From: CAVDRM01 sp963626285
GTDB lineage: Bacteria > Bacillota > Clostridia > Christensenellales > Aristaeellaceae
Assembly (NCBI GenBank): GCA_963626285.1
Contig: CAVFWQ010000002.1
Span: forward strand, 1-64,000
Direction of reading: 5' to 3'
DNA length: 64,000 nucleotides
Position numbers and translations under genes: made by a program. Shown here piece by piece: positions 33,476 to 42,338 of this stretch (position 1 is the first letter of the stretch; every line of letters begins with the position of its first letter). A model generated the notes under the pieces. That model was not told the DNA's origin, searched no databases, and saw only the letters and a list, made by a program, of their open reading frames with translations.

Positions 33476-34668
33476 AGCTGAAGGAAGCATTCAGAGCCGG
33501 CGCGGGTGACATCGGCGGGGACGGGCGTCTGGACGTGCTGGACGGCGTGCGGGCGCTGTTCGTGTTCATCGTCGCCTGGTACCACATCTGGCAGCAGAGC
33601 TGGCTCTCCCCCGCCGTGACGGTGTTCGGGACGTACATCAGCCTTGACTTTTTGCCGCGCTCGGGCTATATGTTTGTGGACGGGATGCTGCTGCTGAGCG
33701 GCCTTCTCCTCTACTATCCCCTGACGGACGGGAAGCGGACGCTTTCCGTCCTGCCGTTTTACAAAAAGCGGCTCGTGCGCATCCTGCCCTCCTACCTGCT
33801 GAGCATCGTCATCATGCTGCTGTTTTATGCGCTGCCGTGCGGGAAGTACGCCTCCTTTTCGGCGGGATTCAAGGATGTGCTGGCGCACCTTACCTTCACC
33901 CACACCTTCTTCCCCTTCAGCTATCAGTCCACGCCCCTGAACGGCGCGCTCTGGACGCTGGCTGTCGAAATGCAGTTCTATCTGCTGTTCCCGCTGTTTG
34001 CAAAGGGCTTTCGCAAACATCCCGTGCTAACGTTTTCCATGATGACGGCCGCCGCCTTTGCCTACCGCGCTTATGTCGCCGGCTTTGAGGACACGGCGAT
34101 GTACATCAACCAGCTCCCCGCCTTCCTGGACGTCTATGCCCTCGGCTTTCTGGCGGCGAAGACCATCGCCCTGCTGAAAAACAGGATGCAGGGCGAGAGC
34201 AGGACGGAAAAGCTGCTCTTTTCGGCGGTGGCCGTCCTGTGCTGCGTGCTGCTCGTGCGGCTGCTGCAGGAGCAGGCGGGCAACCCGGACTATGCCTCCA
34301 TCCGCCTGGGGCAGCTTGCGCACCGCTTTCCCCTGGCGGTGCTGCTGGCGGTGCTGATGGTCTCCCTCTGCTTTTCCCTGCCGACCCTTCGGTTTCTTTT
34401 CGGCAACCCCCTCATGCGCTTTTTCTCCGCCATCTCCTTCCAGTACTACATCTGGCATCAGGTGTTCGCCGTGCGCGTGAAGGAATGGGGGCTCATCCCC
34501 GCCGAAAGCCCGGAGCCGTGGCGGTACGGGGAAAGGGCATGGCAGCACCCCTACACGGCCGTGTGCTTTTTGGGCGCGCTCGTCATCGCGGTCGCCGTCA
34601 CCTTTCTTTTTGAAAAGCCCCTCGCCCGGCGGCTTTCGGCCAAACGCAACTCCGCCCTTTCACGATAA
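33472..34668 (+). CDS. Acyltransferase family 3 membrane protein (OafA-like)
   Basis: 398 residues, about ten membrane helices. LDGVRALFVFIVAWYHIW near the N-terminus with the conserved histidine, RLVRILPSYL and LNGALWTLAVEMQFYLLFP fit acyltransferase 3, which O-acylates surface polysaccharides or other extracellular acceptors. ATG overlaps the previous stop (ATGA), so translation is coupled to the repeat protein and the two may act together at the cell surface. Confidence 0.88.
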   Translation: MKLKEAFRAGAGDIGGDGRLDVLDGVRALFVFIVAWYHIWQQSWLSPAVTVFGTYISLDFLPRSGYMFVDGMLLLSGLLLYYPLTDGKRTLSVLPFYKKRLVRILPSYLLSIVIMLLFYALPCGKYASFSAGFKDVLAHLTFTHTFFPFSYQSTPLNGALWTLAVEMQFYLLFPLFAKGFRKHPVLTFSMMTAAAFAYRAYVAGFEDTAMYINQLPAFLDVYALGFLAAKTIALLKNRMQGESRTEKLLFSAVAVLCCVLLVRLLQEQAGNPDYASIRLGQLAHRFPLAVLLAVLMVSLCFSLPTLRFLFGNPLMRFFSAISFQYYIWHQVFAVRVKEWGLIPAESPEPWRYGERAWQHPYTAVCFLGALVIAVAVTFLFEKPLARRLSAKRNSALSR

Positions 34669-34693
34669 TTTTTTTTGAAGGAAGGAAAACCAA

Positions 34694-35779
34694 ATGCGCG
34701 TAACACTGCAAAACCTGACCAAGAAATTCGGCGCCACCGCCACGCGGACAAAGCCCACCGTCGCCGTGAACGACTTTTCCGTCACCCTGGAGGACGGCGA
34801 GCTGATTTCCCTGCTGGGGCCGTCCGGCTGCGGCAAGTCCACCATCCTGAACATGCTGGCGGGCATCATCCCTGTCACATCGGGGCACATCTTTTTTGAC
34901 GATGAGGACGTGACGGGGCTGCCGCCGGAGCGCCGCGGCATTGGTCTGGTGTTCCAGAATTACGCGCTGTACCCGCACATGACGGTGCTGGAAAACATCT
35001 GCTTCCCGCTGGAGATTCAGCGCATTCCCCTGGCGGAGCGCAGGAAACGGGCGCTTGCGATGGCCAACCTCGTCCACGTAGACGAATTGCTCAACCGCCG
35101 CCCCAAGGAGCTGTCCGGCGGACAGCAGCAGCGCGTGGCCATCGCCCGCGCGCTGGTCAAGGAGCCGCGGCTGCTGCTCCTGGATGAGCCGCTGTCCAAT
35201 CTGGACGCCCGCCTGCGCCTTGAGATGCGCGAGGAGATTCGCCGCATCCAGCAGCAGACAGACGTCACCACCATCTTCGTCACCCACGACCAGGAGGAGG
35301 CCATGTCCATCTCCGACCATATCGTGCTGATGAAAAAGGGCGTGTTTCAGCAGTACGATGTGCCGCAGGCACTGTACGACGAGCCGGCAAACCGCTTCGT
35401 GGCGGACTTTCTGGGCAACCCGCCCATCAACCATTTGGACGGCGCGATATCCGGCGATACCTTCACGTTAACGGACGGCAGCGCCTCCTTCAGGCATCCC
35501 ATCTTCCGAAAAGCACCGGACGGGAAAGCCGTGTCCCTCGGCATCCGCGCAGAGGCCGCGTTTGACGCGGAGGACGGGCAGAACGGCTGCATGACCTGCT
35601 CTGTCCGCCATGTGTACACCATGGGCAAGGAGCAGCTCACCTATCTTACCTTCGGCACATCCGAATGGCGCGCCTATCTGGACGCGGACAAGGTGCGCAA
35701 AGAAGGCGAGACCGTGCGCATCGGGCTTCGCAATCGCGGCGTGTTTCTCTTTGATGCGGAAACGGGGGAGCGCTACTGA
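34694..35779 (+). CDS. Sugar-type ABC importer ATPase (MsmK/UgpC-like)
   Basis: 361 residues. Walker A GPSGCGKST, Q-loop VFQNYALYPHM, signature LSGGQQQR, Walker B LLLLDEPLSNLDA, H-loop THDQEEAM. The ~120-residue C-terminal regulatory extension has the OB-fold-like pattern of the MalK family. It would energise the two permeases that follow. One-base stop/start overlap (TGATG) with the next gene. Confidence 0.93.
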   Translation: MRVTLQNLTKKFGATATRTKPTVAVNDFSVTLEDGELISLLGPSGCGKSTILNMLAGIIPVTSGHIFFDDEDVTGLPPERRGIGLVFQNYALYPHMTVLENICFPLEIQRIPLAERRKRALAMANLVHVDELLNRRPKELSGGQQQRVAIARALVKEPRLLLLDEPLSNLDARLRLEMREEIRRIQQQTDVTTIFVTHDQEEAMSISDHIVLMKKGVFQQYDVPQALYDEPANRFVADFLGNPPINHLDGAISGDTFTLTDGSASFRHPIFRKAPDGKAVSLGIRAEAAFDAEDGQNGCMTCSVRHVYTMGKEQLTYLTFGTSEWRAYLDADKVRKEGETVRIGLRNRGVFLFDAETGERY

Positions 35780-36999
35780 TGAGTACGTTTCAGAAAAGGC
35801 TGGCGCGGCGCTATGCGCGCAATCCCCGCCTCGTGGGGCACGCCGCCGCTTTCACCCTGGTCGCCCTGCTGCTGATCGCTTTGAGCGTCTGGGGCTTTAC
35901 CTCCCTGCACACGGTGGAGGGAAAGACCTTTGAAGAGGCAGTCAAGATGGCCAAGACGCAGACTTTGGCGCGCAATTTCAAAGACCTCTCCTTCTCCGAA
36001 AAGGTCTATTACACCTCCCAGCACAGCTATGTTTTTCTGCTGATTTCCGGCGCTGTCTGCGCGGCCGTGTCCGCCCTGCTCTGGCGCGTCATTTTCCGGC
36101 GGGATCTGACGAAGAAGCACGAGGTCTCCGGCTATCTGGAGGCGTTTGACTTCGTCCTGCCGTTCATGATCGGTCTGGCCGTGTTCACCGTCTACCCCAT
36201 CATCAACGTGGTGCTGCTCTCCTTCAAGGAAAAATACAAGCAGCTTTCGGACTCCTTCGCCTCGTGGGGCTTTGCCAACTACACCAAGGTATTGAACGAC
36301 GCCCGCTTCATCTCCGCCCTCAAAAACACGGGCGAATATGTGCTGTTCGTCGTGCCCATCTCCACCTGCCTGGCCATCGTCATCGCCAATCTTCTTAACA
36401 AAAAGGTGAAGCTGAACGCCCTCTTCCAGACCGCGTACTTCCTGCCGATGGTCACGGCGGCGATGGCGACCGGCCTTGCGTGGAAATTCATGTTCAACTT
36501 CCAGAGCGGCCCTATCAACTATGTATTGGGGCTGTTCGGCATCGAGCCGGTGGAATGGATCACCAAGGCGCAGTACAACATCTGGGCGCTGATCATCTAC
36601 GGCATCTGGAACATCCTGCCCTTTACCATCATTCTGATGATCTCGGGGCTTCAGAACATCGACGAAACCTATTACACGGCGGCGCGGGTGGACGGCGCCC
36701 GTTCCATGCGCATCTTTTTCCGCATCACCGTGCCGCTCCTTGCCCCGACCATTTCTCTGGTGCTTATCATCAATTCCATCTCCAGCGCCAAGGTCTTCAA
36801 CGACCTCTTTCCCCTCTTTAATTCCAACCCCGGCACCTATAACAACCTGTACACCGTTGTTTACTACATCTATAAAAAGGCGTTTAACAGCAGCCCGAAC
36901 GATTTGGGCGGCGCGTCTGCGGCGGCCATTGTCCTGTTCCTCATCCTCTTTGTGCTGACCATGCTCCAGCAGTGGATCCAGCGCAAGTGGCGTTATTAA
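35779..36999 (+). CDS. ABC importer permease, MalF-like
   Basis: 406 residues. Two N-terminal membrane segments with an outside loop between them (about 25-105) precede the six-helix MetI-like core with the EAA-type motif YTAARVDGARSMRIFFRITVP. The extra N-terminal part resembles MalF more than short sugar permeases. Pairs with the next permease. Confidence 0.92.
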   Translation: MSTFQKRLARRYARNPRLVGHAAAFTLVALLLIALSVWGFTSLHTVEGKTFEEAVKMAKTQTLARNFKDLSFSEKVYYTSQHSYVFLLISGAVCAAVSALLWRVIFRRDLTKKHEVSGYLEAFDFVLPFMIGLAVFTVYPIINVVLLSFKEKYKQLSDSFASWGFANYTKVLNDARFISALKNTGEYVLFVVPISTCLAIVIANLLNKKVKLNALFQTAYFLPMVTAAMATGLAWKFMFNFQSGPINYVLGLFGIEPVEWITKAQYNIWALIIYGIWNILPFTIILMISGLQNIDETYYTAARVDGARSMRIFFRITVPLLAPTISLVLIINSISSAKVFNDLFPLFNSNPGTYNNLYTVVYYIYKKAFNSSPNDLGGASAAAIVLFLILFVLTMLQQWIQRKWRY

Positions 37000-37008
37000 A
37001 GGGGGCGA

Positions 37009-37887
37009 ATGTTCGTGAGCAAGCAATTTGTCAATGACCTGCGCCCCTCTCTCGTGCGTGACAGGATCCTGCCCTTTGTCCTGACCTTCCTCAAGTATTT
37101 TCTCCTGACCGCCGGCGCCGTGCTGATGGTGTTCCCCTTCTATTGGATGTTCACCACCGCGTTTAAGACCAACGCCGAGGCCGTGCGCTTCCCCCCGCAG
37201 TGGATCCCCTCGCACCTTGAATGGCAGAACTTCGTCACCGCCTTCAACACCGCGCCCTTCGGCACATACTTTTTAAACTCCATCATCGTGACGGTCTCCT
37301 GCGTCATTCTGACGGGCGTGACCACCATTTTCGGCGCGTTCGCCTTCTCCCGCCTCCGCTTTCCGGGGCGCACGCTGATTTTTTCCCTGCTCATCTCGCT
37401 GATGATGGTGCCGTTTGAAATGCTGACCATCACCAACTATCAGACCGTGGCCAAGCTGGGGCTCATCAGCACAAAGACCGCACTGGTCGTCCCCTTCATG
37501 TCCAGCATCTTTTACACCTTTATTCTGCGGAATTTCTTTGATTCCGTGCCGGACAGCCTCTACCAGTCCGCCCGCGTGGACGGCGCGACCAACTGGTTCT
37601 ACCTCTGGCGCGTCATGGTGCCGATCGCGCGGCCGTCCCTCATGACCATCGTCCTGCTGAATGCCATCGCCTCGTGGAACTCCTTCATGTGGCCGATGCT
37701 CGTCACCAATGTGCCGGAGAGCTACACGCTGACGATGGGTCTTCTCGTCTTTACCTCCGAGGGAGGCCCCGACCCGAACCTGCAGATGGCCGCCTCCACC
37801 ATCGTCGTCATCCCCGTCATCATCCTCTTTCTCTTCTGCCGCAAGCAAATCGTCAACGGCGTGGCCAGAGGCGGCATCAAGGGATAA
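37009..37887 (+). CDS. ABC importer permease, MalG-like
   Basis: 292 residues, six membrane helices, EAA motif YQSARVDGATNWFYLWRVMVP. ATG follows AAGGGGGC by 4-5 bases. It begins 9 bases after the other permease. No extracellular substrate-binding protein gene is present on either side, so the substrate (sugar or polyol by family) is open. Confidence 0.92.
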   Translation: MFVSKQFVNDLRPSLVRDRILPFVLTFLKYFLLTAGAVLMVFPFYWMFTTAFKTNAEAVRFPPQWIPSHLEWQNFVTAFNTAPFGTYFLNSIIVTVSCVILTGVTTIFGAFAFSRLRFPGRTLIFSLLISLMMVPFEMLTITNYQTVAKLGLISTKTALVVPFMSSIFYTFILRNFFDSVPDSLYQSARVDGATNWFYLWRVMVPIARPSLMTIVLLNAIASWNSFMWPMLVTNVPESYTLTMGLLVFTSEGGPDPNLQMAASTIVVIPVIILFLFCRKQIVNGVARGGIKG

Positions 37888-37897
37888 GCCTCTTTCT

Positions 37898-37960
37898 GCG
37901 TGTCAAAAAACTGCATTTTTGACACGCTCCATGCAGGATGAAGTGCTTCATCCTGCATGG
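37898..37960 (+). repeat. 63-bp double-hairpin dispersed repeat, copy 2
   Basis: Hairpin 1: GCGTGTCAAAAA with TTTTTGACACGC; hairpin 2: CCATGCAGGATGAAG with CTTCATCCTGCATGG. It starts 10 bases beyond the permease stop and is oriented with that gene, like copy 1 at 9337-9399 behind the CDF gene. Confidence 0.85.
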
Positions 37961-38013
37961 GAAGGCTGCGGAAATGATTTTTCTGTGCTGACTATCCTAA
38001 CAATCGCTTCGCC

Positions 38014-38068
38014 CGACCGGCAAAGCCGGTCGATACGATTAAAAATGAAGGGGCATCGGTCCCTTCAT
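38014..38068 (+). repeat. Two further tandem hairpins in the 37.9-38.2 kb spacer
   Basis: CGACCGGC/GCCGGTCG (38014-38032) and ATGAAGGG/CCCTTCAT (38045-38068), each 8 bp. With the double-hairpin repeat and the terminator, the 339-base gap before the esterase gene holds five hairpins in a row and no gene. Confidence 0.6.
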
Positions 38069-38106
38069 GCATCCCCAGGAATGTCTGCGGACTTGTTCGG
38101 CAGTCT

Positions 38107-38136
38107 GAAAGCCCGCGAAAAAACGGGCTTTCTTTT
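38107..38136 (+). terminator. Intrinsic terminator before the esterase gene
   Basis: GAAAGCCCG (38107-38115) pairs with CGGGCTTTC (38124-38132), then TTTT. Confidence 0.85.
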
Positions 38137-38226
38137 CACGGTATGTTTTTTATCAATTTTTCTTGACGGTTCGGCCGGCGAAGAGTAATCTTGTTCACGA
38201 AAGCTATGCAGACGGGAGGGGCGGCG

Positions 38227-39150
38227 ATGCCGACAAAAACGAGCCGGCTCATGCTGCGGTTTCTGAAAGAGAACCCGCTGGCGGCGGGCATTGCGAAAAC
38301 GAACAGCGTGATGGACTTTGAGCCGCCTGTTCGGATGCTGGAAAAGCTGCGCATCGAGGGAACGAGGGTGCGGCAGGTGCGCGGCACGCCGTGCCCTGCG
38401 CTGTGGGTGCGGCCGAAGGGGGAAAGGCTGAAGCACAAGACGCTGCTCCACCTGCACGGCGGGGCGTATGTGTCGGGCGGGCTTTTGCAGGCGTATGCCG
38501 TCATTGCGCCCGTCTGCGCCCGCAGCGGGGTGCAGGCGCTGACCTTTGCCTACCGTCTGGCGCCCGAATACCCGTATCCGGCGCAGCTTCAGGACGCGCT
38601 TTCCATGTACGACTGGCTGGAGAACGCGGGCTATGCGGCGAAGGACATCCTGCTGGTCGGCGAGAGCGCGGGCGGCAATCTGGCCTTGGCGCTGACGCGG
38701 GCGCTGCGAGGGCAGGGACGGCCGCTTCCGGCGGGGCTGTGTCTCCTGTCGCCGTGGTGCGATTTGATGCAGGAGGGCGAGAGCTACGAAAAAAACAAGG
38801 CCGTTGACGCGACCCTGGACGCCTCTTCCCTGAAGCAAAGCGCGCTGGACTTTGCGGGCGGAAACGCTTCGCTCCTGAGCGACCCCATGCTCTGCCCGCT
38901 CAGGGCGGACTTTCACGGCTTTCCCCCGACGCAGATCCACTGCGGGACGCACGAGCTGCTGCAAAGCGATTCGAGGTCCCTGCTGGAATGCATGAAGCGG
39001 GACGGCACGGCCGCGCAGCTGTTTGAATGGGAGGGGATGTGCCATGTGTTCCAGATCTTCCCGTTTGAGGAGAGCAGGCAGTCGCTCAGAATCATGGGGG
39101 ATTTTATCCACACGTTTTCAGCGGACGGCGAAGCGGGCGGGAAAGCATGA
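38227..39150 (+). CDS. Alpha/beta-hydrolase esterase of the HSL family (Aes-like)
   Basis: 307 residues. Oxyanion-hole HLHGGAYVSGG, nucleophile GESAGGN, an acid residue near HELLQSD and the late histidine GMCHVF give a complete hormone-sensitive-lipase-type triad. It likely hydrolyses short acyl or acetyl esters. No signal peptide, so cytoplasmic. ATG at 38227 follows GGGAGGGG; an upstream in-frame TTG start is possible but less well supported. Confidence 0.9.
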   Translation: MPTKTSRLMLRFLKENPLAAGIAKTNSVMDFEPPVRMLEKLRIEGTRVRQVRGTPCPALWVRPKGERLKHKTLLHLHGGAYVSGGLLQAYAVIAPVCARSGVQALTFAYRLAPEYPYPAQLQDALSMYDWLENAGYAAKDILLVGESAGGNLALALTRALRGQGRPLPAGLCLLSPWCDLMQEGESYEKNKAVDATLDASSLKQSALDFAGGNASLLSDPMLCPLRADFHGFPPTQIHCGTHELLQSDSRSLLECMKRDGTAAQLFEWEGMCHVFQIFPFEESRQSLRIMGDFIHTFSADGEAGGKA

Positions 39151-39179
39151 TGTTTTTGCATTCTTTCTGCGCGCTCCGT

Positions 39180-39208
39180 TTGCACTCACCGGCATTTTGT
39201 GCTATACT
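39180..39208 (+). promoter_or_regulatory. Promoter of pgsA
   Basis: TTGCAC (39180-39185), a 17-base spacer and TATACT (39203-39208). Confidence 0.75.
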
Positions 39209-39241
39209 TTCAGCATCGCAAAGGAGTGAGACGGACTGCGT

Positions 39242-39799
39242 ATGAAGAAGGAACGGGAAAACATCTGGAATGTCCCCAATGTGCTGACCATGATTCGCTT
39301 TCTGCTGCTCCCCGTGTATTGGGTGCTGATGAGCGAAGACTGTTATTATCAGGCGCTGGCCGTTTATGTGGCCGCATCCCTGACCGATTTGGCGGACGGC
39401 TACCTTGCGCGGAAGCATGACCAGATTACCAATTTCGGCAAGCTGATGGATCCGCTGGCGGACAAGCTGATGGTGCTGTCCGTGATGCTGTCGCTGGTCA
39501 TCAAGGGCATTCTGCCCGCCCTGCCACTGATCATTCTGGCGGTCAAGGAGGGGCTGATGGTGCTGGGCGGCGCCGTCATGCTCAGGCACGGCGTGGTGGT
39601 GTACTCGAAATTCATCGGAAAATTCGCGCAGACGCTGGTCGTCTGCTCCCTGATTTTATCCTTCTTCCATGCATTCTGGACGCGCATCGGCATTCCCGTG
39701 CACCGCATCCTGCTCTGGACGGGCGTGGCGGCAACGCTCTGCGCGCTGGTCTTTTATGCATCAAACTGCGTCAAGCAGCTGAAAGAACATAAGGAATGA
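39242..39799 (+). CDS. pgsA: CDP-alcohol phosphatidyltransferase (PgsA-like)
   Basis: 185 residues. Makes phosphatidylglycerol phosphate from CDP-diacylglycerol and glycerol 3-phosphate at the membrane. The CDP-OH-P signature D-x2-D-G-x2-A-R-x8-G-x3-D-x3-D is exact in DLADGYLARKHD...GKLMDPLAD. Length and NVPNVLTMIRF start fit PgsA; a cardiolipin or other head-group specificity is possible. Confidence 0.88.
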   Translation: MKKERENIWNVPNVLTMIRFLLLPVYWVLMSEDCYYQALAVYVAASLTDLADGYLARKHDQITNFGKLMDPLADKLMVLSVMLSLVIKGILPALPLIILAVKEGLMVLGGAVMLRHGVVVYSKFIGKFAQTLVVCSLILSFFHAFWTRIGIPVHRILLWTGVAATLCALVFYASNCVKQLKEHKE

Positions 39800-39811
39800 A
39801 TATTCGCCTCA

Positions 39812-39837
39812 AAGCCCCCGCTTCGGGGCTTTTTTCG
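39812..39837 (+). terminator. Intrinsic terminator after pgsA
   Basis: AAGCCCC (39812-39818)/GGGGCTT (39825-39831), loop of six, then a T run. Confidence 0.88.
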
Positions 39838-39880
39838 TAGAAAGGAAGCCACACGGCGGTGTCCCGCAGATTTTCCTCGT

Positions 39881-39909
39881 TTGACATCCCGCAGTCCGCT
39901 CTGTATAAT
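39881..39909 (+). promoter_or_regulatory. Promoter of the epimerase-peptidase operon
   Basis: Consensus TTGACA (39881-39886), a 17-base spacer and TATAAT (39904-39909). Confidence 0.88.
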
Positions 39910-39940
39910 GAAGGGGAAAACGGATGACGGAGGCGTTGGC

Positions 39941-41044
39941 ATGAAAATTACGGCGGTTGAGTGGGGGCGCGTTTCCATCCCGCTGCGTACGGCGTTCAAG
40001 ACGGCGCAGCGGACGGCGACCGTTGCGGAAGAAAACATTTTGAAGCTCTGCACCGATACGGGCGCGGTGGGCTACGGCGAAGCGCCCGCCACGGGCGTCG
40101 TGACGGGCGATACCTCCGGCTCGATCGCCGCGGCGTTTGAAAGGCATATCGGCCCTGCCCTGCTGGGGCGGGACGTGGATGACTTTGAGGATCTGATGCG
40201 GCTCGTCCAGCGCTCCATGGTGCATAACACCAGCCCCAAGGCGGCGGCGGACATGGCGCTGTGGGACCTGTACGGGCAGAGGTACGGCATTTCGGTCTTC
40301 AAGCTGCTGGGCGGCGCACGCTCGCATCTGGTAACCGATTTGACCATCAGCGTGAATCCGCCGGAGGAAATGGCGCGGGACGCGGAGGAAGCCATCCGGC
40401 GCGGGTTTGACTGCCTGAAGCTCAAGGTCGGCGTTGACCCTGCCCTGGACACGGCGCGGCTCAAGGCCATCCGAAGCGTCGTTCCCAAGGAAACGGTCAT
40501 CCGCATTGACGCAAATCAGGCGTGGACGCCCAGGCAGGCCGTGCGCATCCTGAACGATATGCAGGCGCAGGGGCTGAACATCGAGTTTGCGGAGCAGCCC
40601 GTCGCCGCCCATGATCTGGAAGGGCTCAAGTATGTCACCGAGCGCAGCGACGTCCCCATTCTGGCGGACGAGGCGGTCTTTTCTCCGGACGACGCGCTGA
40701 AAATTCTGCAGATGCACGCGGCGGATCTCATCAACATCAAGCTCATGAAGTGCGGCGGCATCCATAACGGTTTAAAGATCGCAACCCTTGCTGAGCTGTA
40801 CGGCGTGGAGTGCATGATCGGCTGTATGCTGGAGGGGCGCGTAGCGGTCAACGCGGCGGTGCATCTGGCGTGTGCGCGGAAGATCATCACGCACATCGAC
40901 CTGGACGGCCCGCTCCTGTGCGCAAAGGACCCCGTTCACGGCGGCGCCGTGTTCAACGAAAAGGACATCACCCTGCCCGATACGCCGGGGCTCGGCGTGA
41001 CGGGCATCGACGGCTACGAGAAAATCGGCCGGCTGGAGGCATGA
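39941..41044 (+). CDS. Dipeptide epimerase (L-Ala-D/L-Glu epimerase type), enolase superfamily
   Basis: 367 residues. Muconate-lactonising subgroup fold with catalytic lysines in CLKLKVG and NIKLMKCGG, the metal ligands D-E-D (RIDANQAW, EFAEQP, ILADEA) and the dipeptide-binding IDLDGP near the C-terminus typical of L-Ala-D/L-Glu epimerases. This would convert the murein-derived L-Ala-D-Glu for catabolism. Its stop overlaps the M20 peptidase start (ATGA). Exact dipeptide specificity is uncertain. Confidence 0.87.
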   Translation: MKITAVEWGRVSIPLRTAFKTAQRTATVAEENILKLCTDTGAVGYGEAPATGVVTGDTSGSIAAAFERHIGPALLGRDVDDFEDLMRLVQRSMVHNTSPKAAADMALWDLYGQRYGISVFKLLGGARSHLVTDLTISVNPPEEMARDAEEAIRRGFDCLKLKVGVDPALDTARLKAIRSVVPKETVIRIDANQAWTPRQAVRILNDMQAQGLNIEFAEQPVAAHDLEGLKYVTERSDVPILADEAVFSPDDALKILQMHAADLINIKLMKCGGIHNGLKIATLAELYGVECMIGCMLEGRVAVNAAVHLACARKIITHIDLDGPLLCAKDPVHGGAVFNEKDITLPDTPGLGVTGIDGYEKIGRLEA

Positions 41045-42315
41045 TGAGCGAGGAAGAACGGCTGGTCGTGCGGGCGCTGTCCGTTTCGGTGCAGCACCGG
41101 ACGTTTGCGGGCGAAGACGCGGCGGTGTTCCGCCGTTTCCACACGGCTTTGAGCGAGCTGTTCCCGCTGGTGTTTTCAAAAGGGCGCGTTCAGGTGGCGG
41201 AAGAGCGCGGGCTGCTCATCTGTCTGCCCGGCGGGCAGGGCGCAAGGCCGCTCCTGTTCCTGTCGCACATGGACGTCGTTCCGGCGCGGTTCGAGGACAG
41301 GTGGATGCATCCGCCGTTTTCCGGCCGCGTGGCGGATGGCTATGTTTACGGGCGCGGCACATTGGACATGAAGGGGCATCTGTGCGCCCTGCTGACGGCG
41401 GCGGAAACGCTCCTTCAAAGCGGCTGGCAGCCCAAGGGCGACATTTATTTTGCCTTTTCCGCGGACGAGGAAAAGCGCGGCGAGAGCATGAGGGGGCTGT
41501 GCGACCTGCTCCGTGCGGCCGGCGTGGAACCTGCCTTTGTCCTGGACGAGGGCGGCTGCGTGACCGCCTATACCCGCCTGCATAAAGCCCCGGCCGCGCT
41601 GGTGGGCGTGGCCGAAAAGGGGCGCGTGGTCTTTTCCCTGACCACGCAGGCGGATGTGGGCGCGGAGCGGCTCCTGCGTGCCGGCTCGAAGGTCTCCGCC
41701 ATGCGGCTCAAGCCGAGGCTGACCGGAGAGGTCGAAAAAACGCTGGAGCTTTTGTCGCCGCTGGCGGGCGCACCGCTCAAGACCCCCAGCAGGCACTTGG
41801 CGAACCCCTTTTTCCGCCTGAGCGCGCTGCATATCCTGCTGCGCATACGGGAGATGCAGTATGCCGTGCGCAGTCAGGTGTCGCTCTTGCGTCTGTCCGG
41901 CGACGCGCTGGACTATGAGCGCCCGACGCTGGTCTACAGCGCGTCCCTGTTGCAGGGCGACGAGGCGCAGGCGTTTGTGAAAAGGCTGGAAAAGCTGCTG
42001 CGGCGGGACGGCGTGAACATCCGCGTGGAGCGCATCGAGGAGCCGAGCTGCGTATCGCCCGCCGAGGGATCCGCGTGGGAGGCGGTCGAGACCGCCATCA
42101 ACGTGCATTTCCCCCACGTTCCCGTTGTGCCGTACCTGATTCAGGGCGGCACGGATGCGCGGCGCATGGAGCCCATCTGCCCCTACATCTACCGCTTCAG
42201 CCCCTTCCTGCTTTCGCCGGAGGAAACGGCGAGGATCCACCGCACGGACGAAAGGATATCCGTGGAAAACCTGACCCGCGGCGTACAGTTCTTTAAACAG
42301 ATTTTACAGGCATAA
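41041..42315 (+). CDS. M20-family metallopeptidase
   Basis: 424 residues. Di-zinc site: H in FLSHMDVV, D in GRGTLDMKGH, acid pair in SADEEKRGES, a later D in VLDEGG, and H/D near the C-terminus (IQGGTDARR). Similar to the CPS1/PM20D1 branch that cleaves dipeptides or N-acyl amino acids. Translationally coupled to the epimerase, which suggests it hydrolyses the epimerised dipeptide; this is inference. Starts at ATG 41041 (41044 also possible). Confidence 0.88.
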   Translation: MMSEEERLVVRALSVSVQHRTFAGEDAAVFRRFHTALSELFPLVFSKGRVQVAEERGLLICLPGGQGARPLLFLSHMDVVPARFEDRWMHPPFSGRVADGYVYGRGTLDMKGHLCALLTAAETLLQSGWQPKGDIYFAFSADEEKRGESMRGLCDLLRAAGVEPAFVLDEGGCVTAYTRLHKAPAALVGVAEKGRVVFSLTTQADVGAERLLRAGSKVSAMRLKPRLTGEVEKTLELLSPLAGAPLKTPSRHLANPFFRLSALHILLRIREMQYAVRSQVSLLRLSGDALDYERPTLVYSASLLQGDEAQAFVKRLEKLLRRDGVNIRVERIEEPSCVSPAEGSAWEAVETAINVHFPHVPVVPYLIQGGTDARRMEPICPYIYRFSPFLLSPEETARIHRTDERISVENLTRGVQFFKQILQA

Positions 42316-42338
42316 TTTGATTGACTTTTGAGGCGCGC

